Shown here: positions 25,993-33,988 of the stretch, piece by piece | Layout of the letters: every line of letters begins with the position of its first letter | How positions within the stretch are numbered: position 1 is the stretch's first letter | Origin: Bordetella parapertussis | Lineage (GTDB): Bacteria; Pseudomonadota; Gammaproteobacteria; Burkholderiales; SG8-41 | Length of the DNA stretch: 64,000 nt | Direction of reading: 5' to 3' | Assembly: GCA_945861275.1 (NCBI GenBank) | Contig: CAMATZ010000002.1 | Coordinates: 74,300 to 138,299, forward strand | The notes under the pieces: model-generated | Databases searched by the model: none | What the model was told of the DNA's origin: nothing | The model's input: only the letters and a program-made list of their open reading frames with translations | Made by a program: the position numbers and the translations under genes

Positions 25993-27633
25993 ATGGATGC
26001 CACACCAGCGGTCGCGCACAGGCAGGATACGGCAGCAGCGACGACATACGACGCCATTGTCATCGGCGCCGGGATCTCCGGCATTCATCAGCTTTACCGG
26101 CTGCGGGAGCTCGGCATGAAGGTGCGGGTGTTTGAAGCCGGCACCAATGTCGGCGGCACCTGGTACTGGAACCGCTACCCCGGCGCGCGCTTTGATTCGG
26201 AAAGCTGGACCTACGGTTATTCTTTCTCGGAGGAATTGCTGAAGGAATGGGACTGGAAGGAGCATTTCTCGCCGCAACCGGATACGCTGGAATACCTGAA
26301 CCTGGTCGTCGAAAAATTCGACCTGCGCCGCGACATGCAGTTTCGCTCGCGCGTGACCGCCGCGCACTGGAATGACGCAGCGAACCAGTGGACCGTTACC
26401 CTGGAAAGCGGGGAGACTGCAAACGCGCGCTTCCTGATCACCGCTATCGGCATACTGTCGGCGCCCACGCTGCCGCGCATTCCGGGAGTGGAGAGTTTCC
26501 GTGGTCCCGCCTTTCACACCGGGCGCTGGCCGCACACGCCGGTGGATTTCGCCGGCAAGCGAGTCGGCATCATCGGCACCGGGGCAACCGCGATCCAGGC
26601 GATCCCGGAGATCGCCAAGCAGGCGCAACAACTTACCGTTTTCCAGCGCAGGCCGAACTGGGCCGCGCCGCTGCACAATGCCAGGATCAGCAAGGCGGAG
26701 ATGGAGGAGATCAAGAGCCGCTACGCGGAGATTTACGCCCACTGCGCCGGGACGCCGGGCTGGTTCATCCACGCGCCCGACCCCCGCAAGACGCTGGACG
26801 TGCCGGCGGAGGAGCGCGAGGCGTTCTGGGAAAAGCGGTATGCCGAACCGGGCTTCGGCATTTGGATGGGCAATTTCAGCGACATCCTGATCGACGAAAA
26901 GGCCAACGCGGTGATCAGCGAATTCATCGCCAAAAAGACACGCCAGCGGGTGAAGGATCCGCAGCTTGCGGAAAAACTGATCCCGAAAGACCACGGATTC
27001 GGCTCTCGCCGCGTGCCGCTGGAAAGCGGCTATTTCGAGGCATACAACCGCGATAACGTTGTGCTGGTGGATGTGAACGAAACGCCGATCGAGCAAATCA
27101 CGCCGGGCGGCATCAAAACCAGCGAAAAGGAATATGAATTCGACATTCTGGTCTACGCCACCGGCTACGATGGCGTGACGGGCGCATTCGACCGCATCGA
27201 CTTTCGTGGCCCCGGCGGTGTGCGGTTAAAGGACGTGTGGGCCGACGGGCCGCGCACCTATCTCGGCCAGTTGGCCGAAGGTTTCCCCAATCTGCTGATG
27301 GTGCTGGGCCCGCATACGGCGCGTGGCAACATCCCGCGCGCCATCGAACACAGCGTGGAATGGCAGACCGGGCTGCTGCATTTCATGCGCGAGCATAACT
27401 ACACCCGCGTGGAAACCCGGCCCGGGCATGTAGCGGAGTGGACGCAGACCGTCATCAAGGCGGCCGAGCGGCTGCTCTCCAGCAAGGTCGATTCGTGGCA
27501 GACTGGCGTGAATCGCAACATAGACGGCCACACCGTGCGCCGCGTGCTGGGTTACAACGGTAATGGCGTGAATTACCGGCGCAAGACCGCTGAAGTTGCC
27601 GATGGCGGTTACCAGGAGTTCGCGTTCCGGTAA
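25993..27633 (+). CDS. Baeyer-Villiger (flavin-containing) monooxygenase
   Basis: A 546-residue FAD/NADPH enzyme that inserts oxygen next to a ketone. It has two Rossmann motifs, GAGISG at 25-30 and GTGATA at 195-200, and the class I Baeyer-Villiger fingerprint FRGPAFHTGRWP at 169-180. GGTWYWNRYPGARFDSES near 54 is also characteristic. The ATG at 25993 has GAGGA nine bases upstream; the frame upstream of it lacks domain character. Length agrees with cyclohexanone-type enzymes. Substrate unknown; the divergent receptor and PrpD genes nearby suggest use in ring or ketone breakdown. Confidence 0.92.
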   Translation: MDATPAVAHRQDTAAATTYDAIVIGAGISGIHQLYRLRELGMKVRVFEAGTNVGGTWYWNRYPGARFDSESWTYGYSFSEELLKEWDWKEHFSPQPDTLEYLNLVVEKFDLRRDMQFRSRVTAAHWNDAANQWTVTLESGETANARFLITAIGILSAPTLPRIPGVESFRGPAFHTGRWPHTPVDFAGKRVGIIGTGATAIQAIPEIAKQAQQLTVFQRRPNWAAPLHNARISKAEMEEIKSRYAEIYAHCAGTPGWFIHAPDPRKTLDVPAEEREAFWEKRYAEPGFGIWMGNFSDILIDEKANAVISEFIAKKTRQRVKDPQLAEKLIPKDHGFGSRRVPLESGYFEAYNRDNVVLVDVNETPIEQITPGGIKTSEKEYEFDILVYATGYDGVTGAFDRIDFRGPGGVRLKDVWADGPRTYLGQLAEGFPNLLMVLGPHTARGNIPRAIEHSVEWQTGLLHFMREHNYTRVETRPGHVAEWTQTVIKAAERLLSSKVDSWQTGVNRNIDGHTVRRVLGYNGNGVNYRRKTAEVADGGYQEFAFR

Positions 27634-27644
27634 CGGTGTACACC

Positions 27645-27799
27645 ACGCCGCGCTCCGCTAATCGTGTGCAATCCGCCGTGGATCCCGTCGCCGCCCAGCT
27701 CGCCGCTGGACCACGCCATCTATGATTTTGAATGCCGCATGCTGTGCGGCCTTCTCGAAGGGCTGGCTGATACTGTCGGATATCGCTGAGCATTTTGGA
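27645..27799 (+). pseudogene. Degenerate fragment of the HemK-like methyltransferase
   Basis: The plus strand reads PLIVCNPPWIPS then SSPLDHAIYDFE and RMLCGLLEGLAD, aligned with residues 268-320 of the gene at 22286-23431 (there SSPLEHAIYDFE, RMLRGFLDDLAA). About 33 bases coding for the glycine-rich loop are missing, which shifts the frame and brings a stop; matching DNA resumes at CTGTCGGATATCGC. Clearly a partial, decayed duplication. Confidence 0.85.
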
Positions 27800-28158
27800 C
27801 GAGTGGCTCCGTGCACATTCGCGCAGATGTGGCCGCTGAATCCCCCTGAGAGCCGCCGAGCAGCACAGCGGAAACTGGAGGGGTCGGCGAGGACTGTTTG
27901 AGTCCTCGCGTGCTTTTTGCGAGGGCGAGTTCCGCAGCCGCCAGTTTTCGCGAGCAGCGCAGGCAAGGGCACACTTGAAGCGCAGCAGTAGCCCGAAGGG
28001 CCGGCGAACCGGGGGGGCGGCTGCGACTCGTTAGCCGCAGGCCCGTTTGCGGGAGCAGCCGCCGGCGCCCCGGCAATCGCCTGTAGACGCAGCCGCTGGC
28101 GCCCCTCCCGCACCTCCGCTGCGCGGCACCGGGTCCGGGGCGCCCCTTTTCTTGGGTT

Positions 28159-28186
28159 ACTTTCTTTTGGCCGTACAAAAGAAAGT
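28159..28186. repeat. 11-base perfect hairpin (ACTTTCTTTTG arms)
   Basis: ACTTTCTTTTG (28159-28169) pairs with CAAAAGAAAGT (28176-28186) around a six-base loop. The element is of a type often seen in intergenic regions and may end transcripts on either strand. Confidence 0.8.
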
Positions 28187-28333
28187 GACCAGCCGCCGGG
28201 CTGCCCCCGGCGAACTTGAAGCCCCGTGTCGACTATGAACCGCTCTGCAACCGGCCCTACCCTCGGGCCAACCCGCCCAAACGGGCAAGGGAGCCACGCT
28301 GCAGGGACGCAGTTTGATACCGTTGTAGGAGAA

Positions 28334-28723
28334 TTACACCGCAATCTTCCAAAAGTCCCGCGCATACTCCGGCATGGTGATATCGAAATTCACGCCATTG
28401 GGGTCGGTATATTTACGCTCGGTTTCGAGCCCGCTGCCAGTGCCGAGTATGCCGCCGTGGAAAACCGCACCGTTGGCTTCGACTTTTTCAGTGACCTTGG
28501 CCATGTCGTCGATCAGAAAACCGATGTGATGCAGGCCACGCACGGTTTCGCCCTTCATGTTGGGGTTGTCCGGATGGATGACGACCAGGCTTACCACGCC
28601 GTCCGTCATTGCGATGGCGGTCTTGTGCTCACGCACGCGCGTCATGCCAAACGCTTTTTCATAAAAGGTCGCGGTTTTTTCGATGTCCTCGACGAGCATT
28701 GCGATGTGTCTTAGTTTTGCCAT
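28334..28723 (-). CDS. VOC (glyoxalase-like) family protein
   Basis: A 129-residue metal-binding vicinal-oxygen-chelate protein. It opens with LRHIAMLVEDIEKTATFYEKAFGM, the standard first beta-alpha unit with a metal-ligand His, and has GLHHIGFLIDDM near 64 and YTDPNGVNFDI near 110. The ATG at 28723 follows CAGGAGC by eight bases. VOC members include lyases, isomerases and dioxygenases, so the reaction cannot be read from sequence. It may be transcribed with the SMP-30-like gene located upstream on the same strand, though a repeat element separates them. Confidence 0.85.
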   Translation of the reverse strand: MAKLRHIAMLVEDIEKTATFYEKAFGMTRVREHKTAIAMTDGVVSLVVIHPDNPNMKGETVRGLHHIGFLIDDMAKVTEKVEANGAVFHGGILGTGSGLETERKYTDPNGVNFDITMPEYARDFWKIAV

Positions 28724-28769
28724 GACTTGCTCCTGGGTGGTATGCGAAAATAAAAAAGTAAAAAGCGTT

Positions 28770-28931
28770 TTAACCACAGATGAACACAGATAAACACGGA
28801 TTAAGCCTATCGATTTGCCAAAACATCATCTAGAATAAATAGCTTTTAAAAACAATGGCTTACATAAGGAACTCTGTCTGTTCTGAGGGTTTGGTTTTCA
28901 TCTGTGTTTATCTGTGTTCATCTGTGGTTAA
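28770..28931. repeat. Small inverted-repeat element (MITE-like)
   Basis: The outer arm 28770-28802 (TTAACCACAGATGAACACAG then ATAAACAC...) and 28899-28931 are complementary with two mismatches in 33. Each arm contains a repeated ACACAGAT word. The 96-base interior is AT-rich and codes for nothing. No target duplication is obvious, so mobility is unproven. Confidence 0.8.
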
Positions 28932-28945
28932 TGACCTTCAGCCCT

Positions 28946-29848
28946 TTACGGATACATCGCCCAGCCCACGCGATGGGTTGGCGCCTTGAAGAAATGTCCC
29001 TGTGTGCTGGTGACGAACACTGTGGTCATGTCGGGACCGCCGAAGCAAACATTGGTCGGCCGGTTCGCCGCCACGGGGTGCGTTTCGAGTACTCGTCCCT
29101 GCGGCGAAAACACATACAGCATCGGACCCGGACCGCTCACTTCCCAGCCCGCGGTAGCGATGATGTTGCCTTCGGCGTCAAAGCACATGCCGTCGATGCC
29201 GCGATGCACGCCGCGCGCATCGTCGCCCCAGGTGAACAGCGCGTCGTATTTGCCCAGACTCCCGTCTTCAAGTATCGGATACGCGCGCAACTGACGCGGC
29301 ACGCCGACGGTGTAGCTGCTCTCGGCGACATACAGCGTGCGGTTATCCTGCGACACCAGTATGCCGTTGGGTTGGGTGGTGTCGAAGGTGACGCGCGTCA
29401 CGGTGTAGCTGCCGTCTTTTTGCGGGTCGGCGCGTAACACCGATTGGTTGTCGAGTTCTTTCACCTCGGTCTTGTCCCAGTTGCCGTCATTCACCGGATT
29501 GGTGAACCAGATGCGCCCTTTGCGATCAATCGCCAGATCGTTGGGGGTGTTGAGTTTCTTGCCGTCCACGCGATCGGCGATCACTGTGTTTTTGCCGTCC
29601 GGGTCAAAGCGCACGATCGCGCGCCCGCCGGAGCAGCAGCCGAACAGCCGCCCGTTCGCGTCATGTGCGAGGCCGTTGGTGCGATTGGTGCCGTTGCGCC
29701 AGTCGGTGATGGCGTTTGTTTTCAGGTCATAGCGCAGGATTTTGCTGGCCTGGATATGGGTAAAGTACAAAAACTCGCCGTCCCACACCGGGCCTTCTGT
29801 GAGCGGTATCGCGCCCGGTTTCATCAACAGTTCAAATTTCCACGACAT
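28946..29848 (-). CDS. SMP-30/gluconolactonase-family protein
   Basis: A 300-residue six-bladed beta-propeller of the SMP-30/LRE family, mostly lactone hydrolases. Metal ligands can be assigned: Glu18 (LTEGPVW), Asn161 (QPNGIL) and Asp219 (GIDGMCFD), with NTPNDLAIDRKGRIWFTNP near 100 as the second conserved block. AAGGAA precedes the ATG. There is no signal peptide, so it is cytosolic. It may hydrolyse a sugar lactone or a lactone formed by an oxygenase such as the Baeyer-Villiger enzyme 1.3 kb away; that link is speculative. Confidence 0.9.
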   Translation of the reverse strand: MSWKFELLMKPGAIPLTEGPVWDGEFLYFTHIQASKILRYDLKTNAITDWRNGTNRTNGLAHDANGRLFGCCSGGRAIVRFDPDGKNTVIADRVDGKKLNTPNDLAIDRKGRIWFTNPVNDGNWDKTEVKELDNQSVLRADPQKDGSYTVTRVTFDTTQPNGILVSQDNRTLYVAESSYTVGVPRQLRAYPILEDGSLGKYDALFTWGDDARGVHRGIDGMCFDAEGNIIATAGWEVSGPGPMLYVFSPQGRVLETHPVAANRPTNVCFGGPDMTTVFVTSTQGHFFKAPTHRVGWAMYP

Positions 29849-29890
29849 TTGTTTTCCTTTCGGCGATTGGTAACGTGCGCGGCGCGCGCA

Positions 29891-31216
29891 CTACTGTCTT
29901 GAGGGCTGGTGATAGGGCTGGCCTTTGCGATAGCGTTCAAGCCGCTTGCGCGCAGCATCGCCCTGATCCTTTGCGAATTCGGGAAACTCCAGCGCCTTTT
30001 CCTGCCAGCGCACGGCCTCGGAAAAATTCGCTGCCTCGGCATAAGCAGCGGCCAGCGTATCCAGTATGTCCGCGTCTTTTGATTTGGACAGGTCAGCCGC
30101 CTTGCGCGCCAGTTCCACCGCGCGCGCGCCGTTTCTGACCGCTGCTACGGGTGCCGTGGCCAGTAACCAGGCAGCACTGTTATGGATGCCCGCGTTCTGT
30201 GGATTGAGACGCAGCGCTTCATTGTAGTCGGCTATGGCGCGGTTGTAGTCGCCCTTGTCGACCCACGAATGGCCGCGGTTGGCATAGGCAAGCGCATACT
30301 GTGGATTGATACGCAGCGCCTCGCTGTAATCGGCAATCGCCCGCTCGTAATCGCGTTTGCTGCGCCACGCATTGCCGCGGTTGTAGTAGGCGAGCGCGTA
30401 CTGCGGATCGAGGCGCAGCGCTTCGTTGTAGTCGGTCATCGCGCGCTCATAGTCGCCCTTGCTGGCCCACGCGTAGCCGCGGTTATTCAACGCCTTCGCG
30501 TCCTTTGGATTGAGACGCAGCGCTTCGCCGTAGTCGGCTATCGCACGCTCGTAGTCACGCTTGCTGGCCCATGCGATGCCGCGGTTGTTGTAGGCATCCG
30601 CATACTTTGGATTCAGGCGCAGCGCCTCGCTATAGTCGGCAATCGCGCGATCAGCATCGCCCTTGTTACGCCATGCAATGCCGCGGTTGTAGTAGGCAAA
30701 GTGGTACTGTGGATTGAGACGCAACGCTTCGGTGTAATCAGCAATCGCGCGGTCATAGTCGCGCTTCTCGGACCACGCGATGCCGCGCTTGTTGTAGCCT
30801 GCCGCGTCCTTGGGATCAGCGGCCGGGGATGGCGCCTGCTTACCGCCGGGATCCGTGGATGGCGCCGCCTTGCGGCCGCTTTCAGGACTGGGGCTGCCGC
30901 GCTTGTCTCGCTCTGCCATGAAGCGGTGGTAGTAGACGACTGCGTAAAACGGATTGATGCGCAACGCCTCGTTGTAATCGGAAATCGCTCCACCATAATC
31001 ACGCTTGTCGGCCCGGGCAAGGCCGCGCTGGTGAAATGCCGTTGTAAAGTGCTGCGACGATAACTGCCCCGAGTCAATCAGCCGCGTGCACGCGGCTATG
31101 CGCTGGTCGGGTTTGCTGCTGGTGCTGGTGCAATCGTCAAGGCCTGCCGGCGCTTGCTGGCCGCATGACCCCAGGGCCAAAAGCAGGAACAGCAATAAGG
31201 GCAGTGCGCGGTTCAT
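29891..31216 (-). CDS. TPR-repeat lipoprotein
   Basis: A 441-residue protein with a lipoprotein signal (MNRALPLLLFLLLALGSC, lipobox LGSC), then one divergent TPR, a Pro/Ser-rich spacer (PSPESGRKAAPSTDPGGKQA) and six almost identical 34-residue TPRs (NRGIAW..K.DY.RAIADY.EALRLNP.Y). A less regular helical tail follows. AAGGAA stands six bases before the ATG at 31216. It is probably an outer-membrane-anchored scaffold facing the periplasm; partners unknown. The high similarity of the repeats implies recent expansion or homogenisation. Confidence 0.9.
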   Translation of the reverse strand: MNRALPLLLFLLLALGSCGQQAPAGLDDCTSTSSKPDQRIAACTRLIDSGQLSSQHFTTAFHQRGLARADKRDYGGAISDYNEALRINPFYAVVYYHRFMAERDKRGSPSPESGRKAAPSTDPGGKQAPSPAADPKDAAGYNKRGIAWSEKRDYDRAIADYTEALRLNPQYHFAYYNRGIAWRNKGDADRAIADYSEALRLNPKYADAYNNRGIAWASKRDYERAIADYGEALRLNPKDAKALNNRGYAWASKGDYERAMTDYNEALRLDPQYALAYYNRGNAWRSKRDYERAIADYSEALRINPQYALAYANRGHSWVDKGDYNRAIADYNEALRLNPQNAGIHNSAAWLLATAPVAAVRNGARAVELARKAADLSKSKDADILDTLAAAYAEAANFSEAVRWQEKALEFPEFAKDQGDAARKRLERYRKGQPYHQPSRQ

Positions 31217-31291
31217 GGGTTTTCCTTTCACGGCGTAAGTGCTGTGCAGGTGGTCGCGGCGATGCAAACCGCGAAACGTTCCGCCCTACAG

Positions 31292-32593
31292 TCAGATGCT
31301 CATTTCCAGCGTATACAGCCCGCCGCTGAATCGATCCACCGCATACACGATATTGCGGTCATCGACGTAAACATCGTTCATCTGGATCGCGCCTTTGGGC
31401 GAGAGCGCCGGCGCGCCGGGCACGAAGTAGGCAACCTCGCGCGGCTGATATTGATTCGAAATGTCGTAAACGCGAATGCCGGCATTGAAGCACGCAGCGA
31501 GAATGATGTTCTCCGAGCGGAACGCGTGTTTGGCGGGATAGTTTTCGTAGATGTTATGCGCGCCAAAGCGGCCGCCGCGCTTGCCGAAGGCTTCCACCGA
31601 CGGCAGCGGCAGGGTCGATATCGGCACCAGGTTGGTTTCGTCGCGCATGTCGGCAATCCAGTTGAATTTGGGCCAATCCACGCCGTCGTCCTTGTTGCAT
31701 TCGTCGGCGAGCACCATCAGGCCACGACCGTGCAGCGGCATCGCGGTATGCGCCATGCCGTTGTAGGGTGGCGAGATTCTCAGGCGCGAAATTTCTTTCG
31801 GGTGCGCCTTGTCGCTGATATCGAGTATCACCACGCCGCCGTCGATGTAGCCCATGTAGGCGCGGTCCGGCCGCTCCGGATAAACGCTGATGTTGTGGGG
31901 ACGGTAGCCGCCGTCGAACTTGGGGTGGCGCGGCACCGGCGGCTCGGCGTCGCCTTCCTTGGTGCCGGGATACCACCAGCGGCCGGCCTCGACCGGCTTC
32001 GACGGATTGCGCACATCGACGATGCGGTAAATCTGGTGGTCTTTGGGATTGCGCGGCTGATGGTCCGGCGCGCCGCAACTCATATGCACGAATTCGCCGT
32101 CGACAAACCAGCAGCAGTGCGCGCCCAGCGAATGCGGCCCCGAGGCGTCGAAATGCGAAATCAGTTTCGGTTTTTCGGGCGTGCTGATGTCGAACAGATC
32201 AAAGCCCGCGGGTTTCATCCCCGCCATGTCGCGAATGTTGTTGGGGTCGTTGGGATTGCCCTTGCCGCCGCGCACCTGATAACACACCACCATCATGTCG
32301 CCCACGACTTCCAGCGAATTCGAGCGCACCTGGGCATGCGGCAATTCCGTCTGCACCACCACCTTGAGGTTACGCGGGTCGGTGACATCCACGCCGGTGA
32401 AATTCTTGGGCGCGGACTCGTGCGCGAGCCACAGTATGCGCCGTCCGTTGCCGGTCAACTGCATGGTACAGCCTTCGCCGATGCCGCCAAAACCATCGAG
32501 CTCGTGCTGCGCCAGCAGCTTCATGTTGAGCGACAGCGTGCGTGATGCCTGCGACGCCGGATTTAATGATCCCATCCCCTCACCTAAAGCCAT
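31292..32593 (-). CDS. LVIVD-repeat beta-propeller protein
   Basis: A 433-residue protein with recurring F/V-D-V/I-x-x-P strands (FTGVDVTDPRNLK, FDLFDISTPEKPK, YRIVDVRNPSKPV, VVILDISDKAHPK, IRVYDISNQYQPR), the LVIVD repeat that builds a beta-propeller. His/Cys-rich segments (GAHCCW, GGYRPHNISVYP) may bind a metal or form disulfides. GGGGAG precedes the ATG. No signal peptide is visible even though many relatives are exported. Function unknown. A Bug receptor gene lies upstream on the same strand 30 bases away, so they probably form an operon. Confidence 0.88.
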   Translation of the reverse strand: MALGEGMGSLNPASQASRTLSLNMKLLAQHELDGFGGIGEGCTMQLTGNGRRILWLAHESAPKNFTGVDVTDPRNLKVVVQTELPHAQVRSNSLEVVGDMMVVCYQVRGGKGNPNDPNNIRDMAGMKPAGFDLFDISTPEKPKLISHFDASGPHSLGAHCCWFVDGEFVHMSCGAPDHQPRNPKDHQIYRIVDVRNPSKPVEAGRWWYPGTKEGDAEPPVPRHPKFDGGYRPHNISVYPERPDRAYMGYIDGGVVILDISDKAHPKEISRLRISPPYNGMAHTAMPLHGRGLMVLADECNKDDGVDWPKFNWIADMRDETNLVPISTLPLPSVEAFGKRGGRFGAHNIYENYPAKHAFRSENIILAACFNAGIRVYDISNQYQPREVAYFVPGAPALSPKGAIQMNDVYVDDRNIVYAVDRFSGGLYTLEMSI

Positions 32594-32623
32594 CGTGTTC
32601 TCCCCTGATTGAGTGGGTTGATT

Positions 32624-33601
32624 CTATTTGATTAGGCCCAGATACGTCATGACGTTTTTCGCCTGTGCATATTCGGCTTCCATATGTTTGCGCGTGTCGG
32701 CGGCATTCTTGAATATGGCCTCACCCTGAACGCGTTCTGCGCTTTTGCGAAACTCGTCACTGGCCGCGACCTTGTACAGCATCCCCTCCCAGTAGGCGAT
32801 TTGCGCGGGCGTGATGCCCCTGGGCGCGAGGATCGCGCGCCAGGTTTCACTGACGGCTGCCGGATGGCCCAGCTCCACCCAGGTTGGCGCGGTACTGAGG
32901 ACGCCCGACAGTCGTTTGGGCCCGGTGACCGCGATCACGCGCAGGTTGCCACTTTCGACCTGCGGCAGAAACCCGACCGCGGATCCCACCGCCACCTCTA
33001 CGTGACCGCCGAGCAACGCCGCCTGTTGCTTGCTACTTTCCAGCACCACCATCTTTACCAGCTTGATATCGATGCCGGCGGATTGCAACACGCGGCCGGT
33101 GGCGATGCGCGTAAGTATGGTGTTGATCGCTATCGACAAGGTATCCGGCCGCGCCTTAAGCGCATCCACGAAATCCTTGCCGCTCTTAAGCGGCGAGTCC
33201 GCGCGCACCACGAAGACATAGGCTTCAGTCATGATGGTCGCGATCGGCGTCACATCGGTGTAGGTCACGGACAGGCGGCCGGCAAGATGATTGGCCAGCA
33301 GCACCGGCGAGGCAAGGCTCAGAAAATGCGGGTCGCCGGTGCGCTGACTCAGGTAGGTGTACGCCAGCGCATGTTCTGCTCCGGAACGATTCGCCACGGC
33401 ACTGGTTACCGGAAGCAGCTTCTTCTCCTGCCACAGCCGCTGCACGATGCGCGCGGTGGAATCCATCGCCCCGCCGGGTGCGTTCGGCGCGATTAACTCT
33501 ACATGGCGTTGCGGCGCCCAGGCTTGCGCAGCTGCCACAGGCGTCAATCCCAGTGCCACAACCAGCGTCACAACTATCGCCGGTAAGCGCAAGCCGTTCA
33601 T
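32624..33601 (-). CDS. Divergent Bug/TctC-family receptor
   Basis: A 325-residue receptor starting at ATG 33601, with GGAG nine bases before it and a signal peptide ending at AAAQA. The mature part begins WAPQRHVELIAPNAPGGAMD, with a PGG..D loop. Later parts are less typical: the C-terminal block reads WRAILAPRGITPAQ in place of the usual W.G..AP.GTP. It is upstream of the LVIVD gene in the same direction. Ligand unknown. Confidence 0.88.
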   Translation of the reverse strand: MNGLRLPAIVVTLVVALGLTPVAAAQAWAPQRHVELIAPNAPGGAMDSTARIVQRLWQEKKLLPVTSAVANRSGAEHALAYTYLSQRTGDPHFLSLASPVLLANHLAGRLSVTYTDVTPIATIMTEAYVFVVRADSPLKSGKDFVDALKARPDTLSIAINTILTRIATGRVLQSAGIDIKLVKMVVLESSKQQAALLGGHVEVAVGSAVGFLPQVESGNLRVIAVTGPKRLSGVLSTAPTWVELGHPAAVSETWRAILAPRGITPAQIAYWEGMLYKVAASDEFRKSAERVQGEAIFKNAADTRKHMEAEYAQAKNVMTYLGLIK

Positions 33602-33988
33602 GATGAATACTCCTTTGTTGGTTTCATCCGGGTTTGTGATGAGTCTTTCACTACCCGCACCAATCCGTAATTCCAGCGAAGGCTGGAATCCAGTACGTAA
33701 TTCTATGCGAAGCATCCAAATTAAGGCCCTTCGGGCAGGGTAACGACCTGGGTTCTAGCCCCCTGATCGTGGTCCGGGGCGTGCTTCGCTGGAACGACGG
33801 GGTTGGTATCGACCCACACGAAAGTCTGATTTGCTTGCGCTCGGGCCAGCGGCTTGTGACAATCGCGCCTCTCAGATTTTTGCCGCGATGGCCCAATAAA
33901 TGGACTTCAAACTCTCCTCCGAGTAGCAACAATTTCGCGCTGCCGTCAGCGGCCTCGCGCAAAAGCATCTGAATAAAAACAAATAGTT
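33602..33988. other. Divergent gap with a degenerate inverted repeat
   Basis: This 387-base gap lies between the receptor and the CoA ligase gene. It holds a worn inverted repeat: CCGTAATTCCAGCGAAG at 33665-33681 against 33784-33800, two mismatches in 17. It resembles the elements at 19083 and 22049 in layout. No gene is supported. Confidence 0.6.

Larger units (their letters stand above)
27634..28333. other. 700-base gene-free stretch with decayed and repetitive DNA
   Basis: This stretch holds a broken copy of the upstream methyltransferase (27645-27799), then about 350 bases of very GC-rich sequence with short recurring GCCGC/GGCGC words, and a strong hairpin at 28159-28186. Open frames crossing it are low in domain character and probably not genes. 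Similar GC-rich stretches ending in a CTTTCTTTTG hairpin are common non-coding elements in proteobacterial genomes. Confidence 0.6.

Noticed and set aside
27720-28365. Open frames in the GC-rich block
   Set aside because: They cross a decayed gene fragment and a hairpin element, lack ribosome sites and have biased residue content.
30200-31060. CRISPR-like periodicity
   Set aside because: The roughly 102-base period encodes TPR units in frame; there are no short identical repeats with unique spacers.
30182-31063. Repetitive 293-codon frame on the plus strand
   Set aside because: It is the mirror of the TPR repeats and inherits their periodicity.
31244-32545. 433-codon open frame on the plus strand
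   Set aside because: Antisense to the LVIVD propeller gene; composition is His/Arg/Val-rich without domain character.
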